Assembly: GCA_022825185.1 (NCBI GenBank) | Contig: JAJDYK010000237.1 | Span: 1-12,582 of the forward strand | Reading direction: 5' to 3' | DNA: 12,582 nucleotides | DNA from: Candidatus Latescibacterota bacterium | Lineage (GTDB): Bacteria > Latescibacterota > UBA2968 > UBA8231 | Shown: positions 1-8,056 of the stretch, piece after piece | How the letters are laid out: each line of letters begins with the position of its first letter | How positions within the stretch are numbered: the first letter of the stretch is position 1 | Position numbers and translations under genes: made by a program | The notes under the pieces: generated by a model | Database searches by the model: none | What the model saw: the letters and a program-made list of their open reading frames with translations, nothing else | What the model was told of the DNA's origin: nothing

Positions 1-735
1 TTCGAGGATATCCAAGGTCACGTCGAGTCCGACGTAGTCGGCCAAGGCCAGCGGCCCGATGGGATGGCTCGCCCCCAGCACCATCACCCGGTCGATGTCT
101 TCGGCGCTGGCCACGCCTTCGGCGAGGGCGTAGATGGCCTCATTGATCATGGGAAAAAGGATGCGGTTGACCGCAAAACCGGGGCTGTTGGCGACCGCGA
201 CGGGAGTCTTGCCTAGGTCTTGGGCCAAGGCCATGACCGCGGCAAAGGTCTCGTCCGAGGTCTCGGTTGCACGCACGATTTCAACTAGGGGCATGGCCGG
301 GGGCGGGTTGAAGAAGTGCATGCCGATTACCTTAGCTGGCCGTACGGACGCGGCGGCGAGCGCGTTGATGTCCAAGCCCGAGGTATTGCTGGCGAGGATG
401 GCCTCTGGCTTGGCAAATTGTCCGAGTTGGGCCATGACCGCGAGCTTGAGGTCTAGGCGTTCGGGTACGGCTTCGACGACCATGTCGGCGGTGTCGATGT
501 CGGCGAGTTGGTCGATACCCCGCAGCGCGGCGATGGCCGCAGCGCTGGCGGCTGGTTCTAATCGACCTTTGGCGGCTTGTTGGCGCAGGCGTGCAGCGAT
601 GGAGGCGAGGCCCTGTTCGCGGGCGCAGGGATCTGCGTCGTAGAGCAGGACTTCTCTGCTGGCTTGGGCCAAAACTTGGGCAATGCCGCGCCCCATAGTG
701 CCAGCCCCAATGACGGCAATGCGTTTGAGCTCCAT
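1..735 (-). CDS. 3-hydroxybutyryl-CoA dehydrogenase (3-hydroxyacyl-CoA dehydrogenase family), C-terminus cut by window edge
   Basis: NAD(P)-dependent cytosolic enzyme interconverting 3-hydroxybutyryl-CoA and acetoacetyl-CoA, used in beta-oxidation, butyrate-type or polyhydroxybutyrate metabolism. I read the protein from the reverse complement: ATG at 735-733, 245 codons open to the edge (family length is about 285-310). The N-terminus holds the Rossmann motif GAGTMGRGIA (residues 10-19). Further on come the family signatures ASNTSGLDI (115-123), GMHFFNPPPAMPLVEIV (138-154) and NSPGFAVNRI (183-192). The catalytic Ser119, His140 and Asn190 expected for HBD-type enzymes are all present. The gene diverges from the sugar-acid operon across a 165-bp control region, and no strong Shine-Dalgarno precedes its start. 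The family is certain; the exact pathway (hbd versus paaH-like) is not, because partner genes lie outside the window. Confidence 0.95.
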   Translation of the reverse strand, partial: MELKRIAVIGAGTMGRGIAQVLAQASREVLLYDADPCAREQGLASIAARLRQQAAKGRLEPAASAAAIAALRGIDQLADIDTADMVVEAVPERLDLKLAVMAQLGQFAKPEAILASNTSGLDINALAAASVRPAKVIGMHFFNPPPAMPLVEIVRATETSDETFAAVMALAQDLGKTPVAVANSPGFAVNRILFPMINEAIYALAEGVASAEDIDRVMVLGASHPIGPLALADYVGLDVTLDILE

Positions 736-781
736 ATCGTCTTTCAGAGGTGGGTTTTACCCGAACTTACCATGTTACTCC

Positions 782-799
782 ATAATCGCAAGCGGTTAT
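782..799. promoter_or_regulatory. Near-perfect 18-bp palindrome, candidate operator
   Basis: Seen: ATAATCGC-AA-GCGGTTAT, two 8-bp arms around an AA centre with a single mismatched pair. Its right end touches the -35 hexamer of the promoter at 799-827, and it sits in the divergent region between the hydroxyacyl-CoA dehydrogenase and the dehydratase operon. An adjoining perfect short palindrome, GTTATTAAC (795-803), overlaps it. Inferred: a dimeric repressor site controlling the sugar-acid genes. No regulator gene is visible in the window, so the binding family is unknown. Confidence 0.45.
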
Positions 800-827
800 T
801 AACTAGCGGCTTACTAACAAATATAGT
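799..827 (+). promoter_or_regulatory. Sigma70-type promoter for the sugar-acid dehydratase operon
   Basis: Seen: -35 TTAACT at 799-804, exactly 17 bp of spacer, and -10 TATAGT at 822-827 (5 of 6 consensus positions). Predicted transcription start is near 834, giving a leader of about 67 nt. The leader ends in a strong ribosome site AGGAG (891-895), five bases before the ATG at 901. It also carries a GGAGC (834-838)/GCTCC (861-865) inverted pair that could form a weak hairpin. The promoter assignment is an inference from sequence. Confidence 0.55.
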
Positions 828-900
828 ATTGCGGGAGCGAAGTGATTACCTAGATTGATTGCTCCGCCGCTAAGGCCAAAATAAAAGAAGAGGAGAATTA

Positions 901-2622
901 ATGGCAGCAGATCGTGGAAAACTGAGGAGCGCCGATTGGTTTGGACGCGAGGATAAAGGCGGCTTCATTCACCGCAGTTGGATGAAGCGCGGCCTGCCCG
1001 AGCACGAATTCGACGGTCGCCCGGTCATCGGCATCTGCAACACGTGGTCCGAACTAACGCCGTGCAATATCCACTTCCGCGACTTGGCCGAAGCCGTCAA
1101 GCGCGGCGTGTACGAAGCCGGGGGATTGCCCGTGGAATTCCCGGTCACTTCGCTGGGCGAGCCCATCATGCGCCCTACTACCATGCTCTTCCGCAACTTG
1201 GCGAGCATGGACGTGGAGGAGTGCATTCGCGCCAACCCGGTTGACGGCGTGGTACTCCTGACCGGGTGCGACAAGACCACGCCAGCGTGCCTGATGGGGG
1301 CGGCCAGCGTCGATTTGCCGACGATTGTCGTGCCCGGTGGCCCCATGCTCAACGGCAAGTATCGCGGCAGCGATATTGGTTCGGGAACGGACGTGTGGAA
1401 GTTCAGCGAGGATTTTCGCGCTGGGAAGATGACGCGCGAGGAGTTTGGGCTGGCCGAGGACGGCATGACGCGCTCGGATGGGCACTGCATGACGATGGGC
1501 ACGGCATCGACGATGGCCTGTATGGTCGAGGCGCTTGGCATGACCCTGCCCGGCGGCGCGGCGGTCCCGGCCCCGGACTCGCGGCGCAAGGTGTTGGCGC
1601 ATCTGGCGGGGTCGCGCATTGTCGAGATGGTGCGCGAAGACCTCAAGATGTCCACCATTCTCGGGCGTGCGGCCTTTGAGAACGCCATCAAGGTCAACGC
1701 GGCCATCGGCGGTTCGACCAACTGCGTCGTCCACTTGCTGGCTCTCGCCGGGCGCGTCGGCGTTGAGTTGTCCTTGGACGATTTCGACCGCCTCGGCAGC
1801 GAATTGCCGCTATTGGTCAATTTGATGCCCGCGGGCAAGTATCTGATGGAGGACTTTTATTACGCCGGTGGCTTGCCGGTGGTGATCGAGGAGTTGAAGG
1901 ATTCCCTAGATCTAGACGCTTTGACAGCGACGGGCAAGTCGCTCGGCGAGAATGTCGCAGGGGCCGTCTGCTATAATCGAGACGTGATTGTGTCGCTAAG
2001 CGAGCCGCTGATTGAGGCCGCTGGCTTGGCCGTGCTCCGGGGCAATGTTTGCGAGGATGGGGCGATCATCAAGCCGTCGGCCGCCTCGCCCCAGTTGATG
2101 CAGCATCGCGGTCGTGCGGTGGTCTTCGAGACAATTGAGGACTATCACGCACGGATCGACAGCCCCGATTTGGACGTGGATGAGTCGAGCGTCTTGGTGC
2201 TGCAAAACGTCGGGCCGGTCGGCTATCCAGGCATGGCCGAGGTCGGCAATATGGGCTTGCCGAAAAAGCTGCTGGAAAAGGGCGTCCGGGACATGGTGCG
2301 CATTTCCGATGGCCGCATGAGCGGCACGGCCTACGGCACCGTGATCCTGCACGTGGCACCCGAAGCGGCCATTGGCGGCTCGCTGGCGCTAGTGCGCGAC
2401 GGCGACATGATTGAGCTCGACGTGGCGGGCCGGCGGCTGCACCTAGATGTGTCGGACGAGGAACTGGCGCGCCGCCGGGCGGCTTGGCAGCCTCCTGCGC
2501 CGCACGATACTCGGGGCTACGTCAGTCTCTATATCGACCACGTGATGCAGGCCGACAAAGGCGTTGACTTTGACTTTTTGGTCGGCAAGTCGAGTGCCGT
2601 TGTAACGCGCGAGGCCCATTAA
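901..2622 (+). CDS. Sugar-acid dehydratase, IlvD/Edd family, L-arabinonate dehydratase type
   Basis: Iron-sulfur dehydratase predicted to convert an aldonate such as L-arabinonate, D-fuconate or D-galactonate to its 2-keto-3-deoxy acid in the cytosol. The protein has 573 residues, typical for the family (about 570-620). The three [2Fe-2S] cysteines are visible at Cys55 (ELTPCNIHF), Cys123 (TGCDKTTP) and Cys196 (SDGHCMTMG). The likely catalytic serine is Ser474 in SDGRMSGTAYG. The spacing closely follows the characterised Rhizobium L-arabinonate dehydratase (Cys59/127/200, Ser480), which favours a sugar-acid enzyme over branched-chain amino acid IlvD. The DgoD-like gene 15 bp downstream supports the same role. 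The ATG is set by AGGAG five bases upstream. The family is certain; the substrate is inferred. Confidence 0.93.
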   Translation: MAADRGKLRSADWFGREDKGGFIHRSWMKRGLPEHEFDGRPVIGICNTWSELTPCNIHFRDLAEAVKRGVYEAGGLPVEFPVTSLGEPIMRPTTMLFRNLASMDVEECIRANPVDGVVLLTGCDKTTPACLMGAASVDLPTIVVPGGPMLNGKYRGSDIGSGTDVWKFSEDFRAGKMTREEFGLAEDGMTRSDGHCMTMGTASTMACMVEALGMTLPGGAAVPAPDSRRKVLAHLAGSRIVEMVREDLKMSTILGRAAFENAIKVNAAIGGSTNCVVHLLALAGRVGVELSLDDFDRLGSELPLLVNLMPAGKYLMEDFYYAGGLPVVIEELKDSLDLDALTATGKSLGENVAGAVCYNRDVIVSLSEPLIEAAGLAVLRGNVCEDGAIIKPSAASPQLMQHRGRAVVFETIEDYHARIDSPDLDVDESSVLVLQNVGPVGYPGMAEVGNMGLPKKLLEKGVRDMVRISDGRMSGTAYGTVILHVAPEAAIGGSLALVRDGDMIELDVAGRRLHLDVSDEELARRRAAWQPPAPHDTRGYVSLYIDHVMQADKGVDFDFLVGKSSAVVTREAH

Positions 2623-2637
2623 CGAAAGGACTAGACA

Positions 2638-3777
2638 GTGAAAATTGCCAAGATTGAACAGTTTTTCCCGCGCCAGCGCATGCGCTTGGTCAAAATTACT
2701 ACGGACAATGGTATCGTCGGCTGGGGTGAGACCACGCTGGAGGGCAAGCCCAAGAGCACTTGGGCGGCGGTGGAAGAGTTGGCCGAGTACTTCGTCGGCA
2801 AGGACCCGCTCCGCATTGAGCACCACTGGCAGCACGTTTATCGCTCGGCCTTTTTTCGCGGCGGCAATGTGCTGATGAGTGCGCTGTCGGGCATTGATCA
2901 GGCGCTGTGGGACATTGCCGGTAAGCACTACAATGTCCCCGCCTATATGCTCTTGGGCGGTGCGGTGCGCGACCGGATTCGCGTGTACGCGCATTGGGGC
3001 GTCCACGGCCAGAGCGACGAGGCACTGACTGCGGCGCGGGAGCGGCTCGACATGCTGCTGGCCAAAGGCTACACGGCCTTTAAAGCAGGGCCGGGAGGCA
3101 CGTGGCGCGCTCACGAGCCTCCGGCGCGAATCGACGCCTTTGTCAAAGACGCCTACACCATGCGCGAATGGGTCGGCGACGAGGTCGAGCTGTGCTTTGA
3201 CTTCCACGGCAAGATGACGCCGGGGTTGGCGATTGAGGTGTGTGGACAGCTCGCGGGGATGCGGCCAATGTTCGTCGAAGAGCCGATTCCGCAGGAGAAT
3301 GTCGATGCGCTGAAGGAGGTCTCCGACCACGTGCCGTTTCCCATTGCCACGGGCGAGCGCCTGCTCTCGCGCTGGGAGTTTCGGGAGATTTTTGAAAAGC
3401 AGGCCGTTTCCTATATCCAACCCGATGGCTCGCACGCGGGCGGGATTACTGAGTTAAAAAAGATCGCCAATATGGCCGAGGTCTATTACATCCACATCAT
3501 GCCGCACTGCGCCATCGGCCCGGTGGCCTTTTCCGCCTGTATGCAGGTTGATGCGGTAGTGCCCAATTTCTTGGTGCAGGAACAGATTGACGTGGGGTTG
3601 GGCGAAGGGCTGATCGTTGAGCCGTGGCAGGTGGTTGATGGCCACATTGAGTTGCCGACCAAGCCGGGGTTGGGGTTTGAGTTGATCGAGTCTGAGGTGG
3701 AGAAGACGATGGAATACTCAGAGGAATTGGGTGGTGAACTCTACTACGAGAACGACGGCAGCGTCGCGGATTGGTAG
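2638..3777 (+). CDS. Galactonate dehydratase-like enzyme (enolase superfamily, mandelate racemase subgroup)
   Basis: Mg-dependent cytosolic dehydratase of sugar acids, closest in recalled sequence to D-galactonate dehydratase DgoD. It has 379 residues, against about 382 in E. coli. An N-terminal capping domain is followed by the barrel. Metal ligands are Asp188 (CFDFHG), Glu214 (FVEEP) and Glu240 (ATGERL). The catalytic His190 (the DFHG histidine of DgoD) and His290 (IMPHC) are kept, as is QPDGSHAGGITE at 261-272. The C-terminal ENDGSVADW matches the DgoD ending. The start is GTG with AAAGGA seven bases upstream, 15 bp after the preceding stop, so the two genes are almost certainly cotranscribed. 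The substrate could also be another acid with galacto configuration; superfamily assignment is firm, the exact reaction is not. Confidence 0.92.
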   Translation: MKIAKIEQFFPRQRMRLVKITTDNGIVGWGETTLEGKPKSTWAAVEELAEYFVGKDPLRIEHHWQHVYRSAFFRGGNVLMSALSGIDQALWDIAGKHYNVPAYMLLGGAVRDRIRVYAHWGVHGQSDEALTAARERLDMLLAKGYTAFKAGPGGTWRAHEPPARIDAFVKDAYTMREWVGDEVELCFDFHGKMTPGLAIEVCGQLAGMRPMFVEEPIPQENVDALKEVSDHVPFPIATGERLLSRWEFREIFEKQAVSYIQPDGSHAGGITELKKIANMAEVYYIHIMPHCAIGPVAFSACMQVDAVVPNFLVQEQIDVGLGEGLIVEPWQVVDGHIELPTKPGLGFELIESEVEKTMEYSEELGGELYYENDGSVADW

Positions 3778-3784
3778 CGTTGTT

Positions 3785-4153
3785 GTGGGTCGCCGTGCGT
3801 TTGAACAACTGGTGGAAAAGGCCCTCCTGCGCCTTCCGGAGGAGTTCCGCCAAGCGCTGGACAACCTCGCCATCGTCGTTGAGGATTGGCCCGACCCCGA
3901 GATGGTCGAGGAACTCACCGGCGACCCAGAAGAAGTGCTCTACGGGCTTTTCACGGGCACGCCCCTACCCGAGCGCCGCCTCGAAGACAGCGGCGATCTG
4001 CCGCCGGTAATCGCGCTCTATCAGGGGCCTTTGGAGGAGGACTTCCCTGATCAGGGCGAGTTGGCGCGGGAGGTGGAAACTACCTTGGTACACGAACTGG
4101 CGCACTTTATGGGCTTTGACGAAGACGAAGTTAGAGAATACGGCTATGAATAG
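3785..4153 (+). CDS. Small zincin-like metallopeptidase family protein (DUF1025 / Zincin_1 type)
   Basis: A 122-residue single-domain protein of the minimal metallopeptidase-like family. The zinc motif HELAHFMGFDEDE lies at residues 103-115 near the C-terminus, with His103, Glu104 and His107 intact. The N-terminal part, RRAFEQLVEKALLRLPEEF, is also family-typical. I chose GTG 3785 because homologs as I recall them begin only a few residues before the F-E-x-L-V segment. An upstream GTG at 3731 or 3734, preceded by GAGG, would add 17-18 residues read from the end of the dehydratase gene in another frame and cannot be excluded. Activity and substrate are unknown for the family. It follows the dehydratase gene by 7 bp and overlaps the next gene by 8 bp, suggesting translational coupling rather than shared function. 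Confidence 0.85.
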   Translation: MGRRAFEQLVEKALLRLPEEFRQALDNLAIVVEDWPDPEMVEELTGDPEEVLYGLFTGTPLPERRLEDSGDLPPVIALYQGPLEEDFPDQGELAREVETTLVHELAHFMGFDEDEVREYGYE

Positions 4154-5093
4154 CACGGACTTGCAAAACACCCTCGACGAGCGCGATTTAGACGCCTTGG
4201 CGACCCTGCTGCGCCAGCACCCGCACTTAGTGCATCACCGCGTTGAAGGCGCGAACGGGCAGAGCTATACCCCCTTGCAGTACGCCGACCGCATTGACGC
4301 TAGCTTGGATGCCATGCGCCTGTTAGTAGAATTCGGTGCCGAGTTGAGCGAATTGAACGAAGCGCTCTTTGGGTGCTGTGAGAACCACAATCTAGAGCAC
4401 CTGCAGCGTCTGCTGAAACTGGGCGTCCACCCCGACGACGCTTACAACGAAGGCTGGGACTGCCGCGTCCTCTACGGGCTTTTGCAGACGTACCACCGTT
4501 CGCCTCCCGACCACCTGCACGCCTGTGTCGAAGCGCTTATCGAAGCAGGGGCCACCTTTGAAGACGGGCCGACGATGGATATTCACCGAGGCTGCCTCGA
4601 TCAACTGGAGCAGCGCCTTGATCGCTGTCCCGACTTGGTCTCGGAGTGCTTCTGGCTCGACTATGGCGACCATCTCACGCTGCGGGGTGCTACCCTCCTG
4701 CACGTGGCGGTCGAATATCACGAGTTGGATGCCGTGCGCCTGCTGCTGAGGCGCGGTGCTGATTTGGATGCTCGCGCCGAGATCGGCCGCAACGGCGTGG
4801 GCGGTCAGACGCCCCTCTTCCACGCCATTGGTGCCAACCAAGGAACGGGCTGGGAGACCTTCGAGTACCTGTTGGATAAAGGAGCGGACTTGACGGTTAG
4901 AGCACGCATACAGCGCAATCCGGCGGCTGATGACAAGGTGATGGACTGTGTTCACAAGGGGCAGGACCACTTTTTCTCCGAGGTTGAGGAACTCACGCCG
5001 TTGGGCTATGCCCTGCGTCACGAATCCGGCCCGGTTTGGCGGGCCACCTCGCGCGAAGTGGCGCGGCTGCGGGCACTAAATGCTCCGGCGTAA
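4146..5093 (+). CDS. Ankyrin-repeat protein
   Basis: A 315-residue soluble protein with no signal peptide or membrane segment. Ankyrin-like units are visible around residues 39-67 ([20 protein letters not shown]), 73-93, 124-136 and 182-210 ([19 protein letters not shown], then RRGADLDAR). The last run is at 220-252 ([11 protein letters not shown], then YLLDKGADL). Such proteins bind other proteins, and no catalytic domain is present. The ATG at 4146 lies inside the ATGAATAG overlap with the metallopeptidase stop. A TTG at 4116 would extend it by 10 residues but lies fully within the upstream gene and lacks support. The role is unknown; coupling to the metallopeptidase could mean a shared target, but that is speculation. 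Confidence 0.85.
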   Translation: MNSTDLQNTLDERDLDALATLLRQHPHLVHHRVEGANGQSYTPLQYADRIDASLDAMRLLVEFGAELSELNEALFGCCENHNLEHLQRLLKLGVHPDDAYNEGWDCRVLYGLLQTYHRSPPDHLHACVEALIEAGATFEDGPTMDIHRGCLDQLEQRLDRCPDLVSECFWLDYGDHLTLRGATLLHVAVEYHELDAVRLLLRRGADLDARAEIGRNGVGGQTPLFHAIGANQGTGWETFEYLLDKGADLTVRARIQRNPAADDKVMDCVHKGQDHFFSEVEELTPLGYALRHESGPVWRATSREVARLRALNAPA

Positions 5094-5185
5094 TCTCGCC
5101 GCGTCGGGGCTGTTGCTCGTATCGGCGATATGATTTAATTTTTTTTGACCTTCGCAACACACCATTTATCCAAGTAGCTTTTCCC
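5094..5185 (+). promoter_or_regulatory. Intergenic region before frdA; possible weak promoter or terminator
   Basis: This 92-bp gap separates the ankyrin gene from frdA. It contains TCGCCG (5096-5101) and CGGCGA (5123-5128), able to pair with a 21-nt loop, and then an AT-rich run with eight T (5139-5146). It also holds TTGCTC (5113-5118) upstream of TATGAT (5129-5134), but their 10-bp spacing is wrong for sigma70. Neither reading is convincing. An frd promoter probably lies here or further upstream in the ankyrin gene. Confidence 0.25.
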
Positions 5186-6895
5186 GTGAATGTACCTAAC
5201 CACGACATACTAATCGTAGGCGGCGGTGGTGCGGGTCTGCGGGCGGCGATTGCCGCCGTCGAACTCGATCCGAACCTCAGCGTCGGCTTGGTGTCCAAAG
5301 TGTACCCCATGCGCAGCCACACGGTGTCAGCCGAGGGCGGCTCCGCGGCGGTGATACGCGACGACGACAGCTTCGACGGCCATGCCTTCGACACCATCAA
5401 GGGCAGCGACTTTCTCGCTGATCAAGACGTAGTCGAGGTCTTCGTCGAGGAGGCCCGCGACGAGTTGATTCAATTGGAGCATTGGGGCTGCCCTTGGAGC
5501 CGCGACGACGACGGCCGGATCAGCGTGCGCGCTTTCGGCGGCATGTCGGTCAAGCGCACCCTGTACGCGGCTGACAAGACCGGCTTCCACATGCTGCACG
5601 CCCTTTTCCAAACCTCGCTCAAATACGACCGCATCCATCGCTACGACGAGTGGTTTGGCACTCGACTGCTGCTCGACGACAACGGCGCGGCCTGCGGCGT
5701 GGCAGCGATCAACGTGCGTTCCGGTGCCATGCAGGCGATTCCCGCCAAGGCCGTAATCATCTGCACGGGCGGCGGCGGGCGCATTTTTCCCTTTACGACC
5801 AATGCCGCTATCAAGACCGGCGACGGCATGTCCATGGCCTACCGAGCGGGCTGTCCACTCAAGGACATGGAATTTGTGCAGTATCATCCCACTGGGCTGC
5901 CGGGCACGGGCATCTTGATGACAGAGGCATCGCGCGGCGAGGGCGGCTATCTGATCAACAACAAGGGCGATCGCTATCTCAGCGAGTACCTGCCCGACAA
6001 GATGGAATTAGGGCCGCGCGACATGGTTTCGCGGGCGTTCGTCCACGAGGAGCGCGCCGGTCGGGTTTTTTCTGGCCCATACGGCACGTACGTCCATCTC
6101 GATTTGCGGCATTTGGGCGAAAAGAAAATCGACGAGCGCATCCCTTTCGTGCGCGAACTGACCAAAAACTACGTGGGCATTGATCCCGTGTACGAGCCGG
6201 TGCCCGTGCGCCCGGTAGTCCACTACATGATGGGCGGCATTCACACCGACATTACTACGGCGACGCCGATTCCGGGCTTGTACGCGGCCGGAGAAACGGC
6301 CTGTGTCACCATCAACGGAGCCAATCGCCTCGGCTCCAACTCGCTGTCCGAGCTTTTGGTATTTGGCGCGCGGGCCGGCCAGTATGCCGCCGAGTACGCC
6401 GCGGAGGTCAATTCACCGTCGTACGACAGCTTGGAGAAGATGGCTGCCGACGAGTGGCAGCGGATTGAACAGGCGTTTTTCAAAAACGAAGGCAGCGAGC
6501 GCATTGCCGACATTCGCACGGATCTGCAGAAGACGATGGAGCAAGGGGCGGGCATTTACCGCGAACAGGAGAGCCTAGAGGCGACCTGCGCCGAGTTGCC
6601 CAAGCTTAAGGAACGCTACACGCGCGTCCAGGTTGACGACAGCTCATCGGTCTTCAACACCGAATTGACTGCCGCGTTGGAACTGGGCTCGCTGCTCGAC
6701 GTGGCCGAGACGGTGGCCCATTCGGCGCTGTTGCGCCGGGAGTCGCGCGGCTCGCATTCGCGCATGGACTACGAGGAGCGCGACGACGAAAACTTCCTCC
6801 GCCACTCCTTGGCGTATCGCACCGATGGCGAGCCGCGCATTGAATACCAAGACGTCGTCATTACCCGCTGGCAGCCCCAAGAGCGCACCTACTAG
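5186..6895 (+). CDS. frdA: Fumarate reductase flavoprotein subunit FrdA
   Basis: Catalytic subunit of quinol:fumarate reductase, carrying covalent FAD and the dicarboxylate site on the cytosolic face of the inner membrane. It has 569 residues (E. coli FrdA about 602). The dinucleotide motif [12 protein letters not shown] spans residues 10-21. His45 in MRSHTV is the expected FAD attachment site. The active-site residues His234 (QYHPTG), Arg278 (LGPRD), His346 and Arg381 ([10 protein letters not shown]) are all present. The segment after the FAD histidine reads SAEGG, with Glu50 where E. coli FrdA has Glu49 and SdhA has Gln50, favouring a fumarate-reductase label. GTG 5186 matches the FrdA N-terminal length; the open frame continues upstream to 5036 but that part overlaps the ankyrin gene. 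No clear ribosome site precedes the GTG. It is the first gene of frdABCD. Confidence 0.96.
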   Translation: MNVPNHDILIVGGGGAGLRAAIAAVELDPNLSVGLVSKVYPMRSHTVSAEGGSAAVIRDDDSFDGHAFDTIKGSDFLADQDVVEVFVEEARDELIQLEHWGCPWSRDDDGRISVRAFGGMSVKRTLYAADKTGFHMLHALFQTSLKYDRIHRYDEWFGTRLLLDDNGAACGVAAINVRSGAMQAIPAKAVIICTGGGGRIFPFTTNAAIKTGDGMSMAYRAGCPLKDMEFVQYHPTGLPGTGILMTEASRGEGGYLINNKGDRYLSEYLPDKMELGPRDMVSRAFVHEERAGRVFSGPYGTYVHLDLRHLGEKKIDERIPFVRELTKNYVGIDPVYEPVPVRPVVHYMMGGIHTDITTATPIPGLYAAGETACVTINGANRLGSNSLSELLVFGARAGQYAAEYAAEVNSPSYDSLEKMAADEWQRIEQAFFKNEGSERIADIRTDLQKTMEQGAGIYREQESLEATCAELPKLKERYTRVQVDDSSSVFNTELTAALELGSLLDVAETVAHSALLRRESRGSHSRMDYEERDDENFLRHSLAYRTDGEPRIEYQDVVITRWQPQERTY

Positions 6896-6912
6896 TTGAG
6901 TTGAGAGGAGCT

Positions 6913-7659
6913 ATGAGCGACAAGACCATTGGCATCCGGGTGACCCGCTTTCGACCCGAGCAGGAGGACGCACCCACCGAGCAGGTTTACGAGGTTCCCT
7001 ACCAGGAGGACTGGGTCGTCCTCGACGCGCTCAACTACATCAAAGACCACATCGACGGCACGCTCTCGTACCGCTGGTCGTGCCGCATGGGCGTGTGCGG
7101 CTCCTGCGGCATGATGGTCAACGGCGAGCCTAAGTTGACCTGCGCGGCCTTTCTCAAGGACTACTACCCGAATGAACTAGTGGTCCAGCCCCTCGCCCAC
7201 TTCCCAATCGTCCGCGATTTGGTCGTCGATATAGACGATTTTATGGACAAGCTCAAGGCGGTCCAGCCGTGGATCATTCGCGAGGAAGAAAAGCCGGTCG
7301 CCGAAGGCGAGTACTTGCAATCGCCCGCAGAGCTAAAGGAGTTCAAGCAGTTTAGCCAGTGCATCAACTGTCTGCTGTGCTACGCTGCTTGTCCCGTCTA
7401 TGGGCTGGAAGACGTCTTCGTCGGCCCAGCGGCTCTCGCGCTTTCCTACCGCTACAACCTCGACTCGCGCGACGAAGGCCATGCCCAGCGCACGGTAGTA
7501 GCCGCTAGCAGTGAGGGCATCTGGGAATGCACCTTTATCGGGGAATGCTCGGTGGTTTGTCCCAAGGACGTGGACCCAGCCGCGGCCATCCAGCGCACCA
7601 AGGTCGAGACCACGACCAACTGGTTCAAATCCTTTCTCATGCCTTGGGGGAACAAATGA
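6913..7659 (+). CDS. frdB: Fumarate reductase iron-sulfur subunit FrdB
   Basis: Electron-transfer subunit linking FAD in FrdA to quinone in the membrane. It has 248 residues, close to E. coli FrdB. [2Fe-2S] ligands are Cys57, Cys62, Cys65 and Cys77 ([10 protein letters not shown] ... LTC). [4Fe-4S] ligands are Cys150, Cys153, Cys156 (CINCLLC) and Cys216. [3Fe-4S] ligands are Cys160, Cys206 and Cys212 ([12 protein letters not shown]). All eleven cysteines are present, so the electron chain is intact. The start is ATG 6913, placed by the purine-rich GAGAGGAG just upstream; a TTG at 6901 in the same frame would add four residues and is less likely. The gene begins 17 bp after frdA and its stop overlaps the frdC start as ATGA. 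Confidence 0.97.
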   Translation: MSDKTIGIRVTRFRPEQEDAPTEQVYEVPYQEDWVVLDALNYIKDHIDGTLSYRWSCRMGVCGSCGMMVNGEPKLTCAAFLKDYYPNELVVQPLAHFPIVRDLVVDIDDFMDKLKAVQPWIIREEEKPVAEGEYLQSPAELKEFKQFSQCINCLLCYAACPVYGLEDVFVGPAALALSYRYNLDSRDEGHAQRTVVAASSEGIWECTFIGECSVVCPKDVDPAAAIQRTKVETTTNWFKSFLMPWGNK

Positions 7660-8054
7660 GCCAGTCGTACGAAACCTACAAGCCAAAGCTGTCGCCGACT
7701 TGGTGGCTGAAGAGCCGCAACTACTTCTTGTTTATGATGCGCGAATTGAGCAGCGTCTTCGTCGCCGCCTTCGTCATCCTCTTTCTCTACCAGCTCTTTG
7801 CGCTGGCCGAGGGGCCGGAGGCGTATAAGGATTGCCGCGATTTACTGACAACGCCGGCGTTTGTGGCTTTTTACGCGGTGGCGTTTGTCTTTGCGCTCTA
7901 CCACACGATCACTTGGCTGGGGGTAATGGGCCGGGTCCAGGTCGTGCGGATGGGCGCGTTTACCGTGCCGCCCAAGTTGGTAACGGCGGGTGCTTTCGTC
8001 GGGTTTTTCTTCGTATCGGCGGTCGTCGGCTACATTTTCCTGTACGTGCTATAG
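7656..8054 (+). CDS. frdC: Fumarate reductase membrane anchor subunit FrdC
   Basis: A 132-residue membrane anchor of the E. coli-like heme-free (type D) complex. Three hydrophobic helices are visible at about residues 31-50, 68-90 and 107-131. The N-terminal STWW-like segment ([18 protein letters not shown]) matches FrdC. Glu30 corresponds to E. coli FrdC Glu29, involved in menaquinol oxidation, and His83 (ALYHTITW) to FrdC His82. The [10 protein letters not shown] segment is also family-typical. The ATG overlaps the frdB stop (ATGA) and is preceded by GGGGGAA, so the genes are translationally coupled. I see no pair of axial histidines of a heme b anchor (SdhC or type B/C); that absence is judged by eye. 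Confidence 0.92.
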   Translation: MSQSYETYKPKLSPTWWLKSRNYFLFMMRELSSVFVAAFVILFLYQLFALAEGPEAYKDCRDLLTTPAFVAFYAVAFVFALYHTITWLGVMGRVQVVRMGAFTVPPKLVTAGAFVGFFFVSAVVGYIFLYVL

Positions 8055-8056
8055 CC

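Noticed and set aside
134..858. Plus-strand open frames over and beyond the first gene
   Set aside because: The minus strand encodes an excellent 3-hydroxybutyryl-CoA dehydrogenase here; the plus-strand frames are shadows.
969..1838. Minus-strand open frame of 289 codons opposite the IlvD/Edd gene
   Set aside because: Shadow of a GC-rich coding gene; composition rich in Arg, Ser and Pro without domain signs.
2443..3435. Long minus-strand open frame (330 codons) opposite the end of the first dehydratase and most of the second
   Set aside because: It mirrors codon bias of the plus-strand genes, shows no recognisable family pattern, and the plus-strand proteins carry complete catalytic motifs.
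4116..4145. TTG start extending the ankyrin protein by 10 residues
   Set aside because: It lies entirely within the metallopeptidase gene; the ATG at 4146 sits at a typical coupled stop-start overlap.
5113..5134. TTGCTC and TATGAT as an frd promoter
   Set aside because: The hexamers are only 10 bp apart, too short for sigma70 recognition.
5036..5185. 50-residue N-terminal extension of FrdA
   Set aside because: It overlaps the ankyrin gene, has no homology to FrdA N-termini, and GTG 5186 gives the family's usual N-terminal length.
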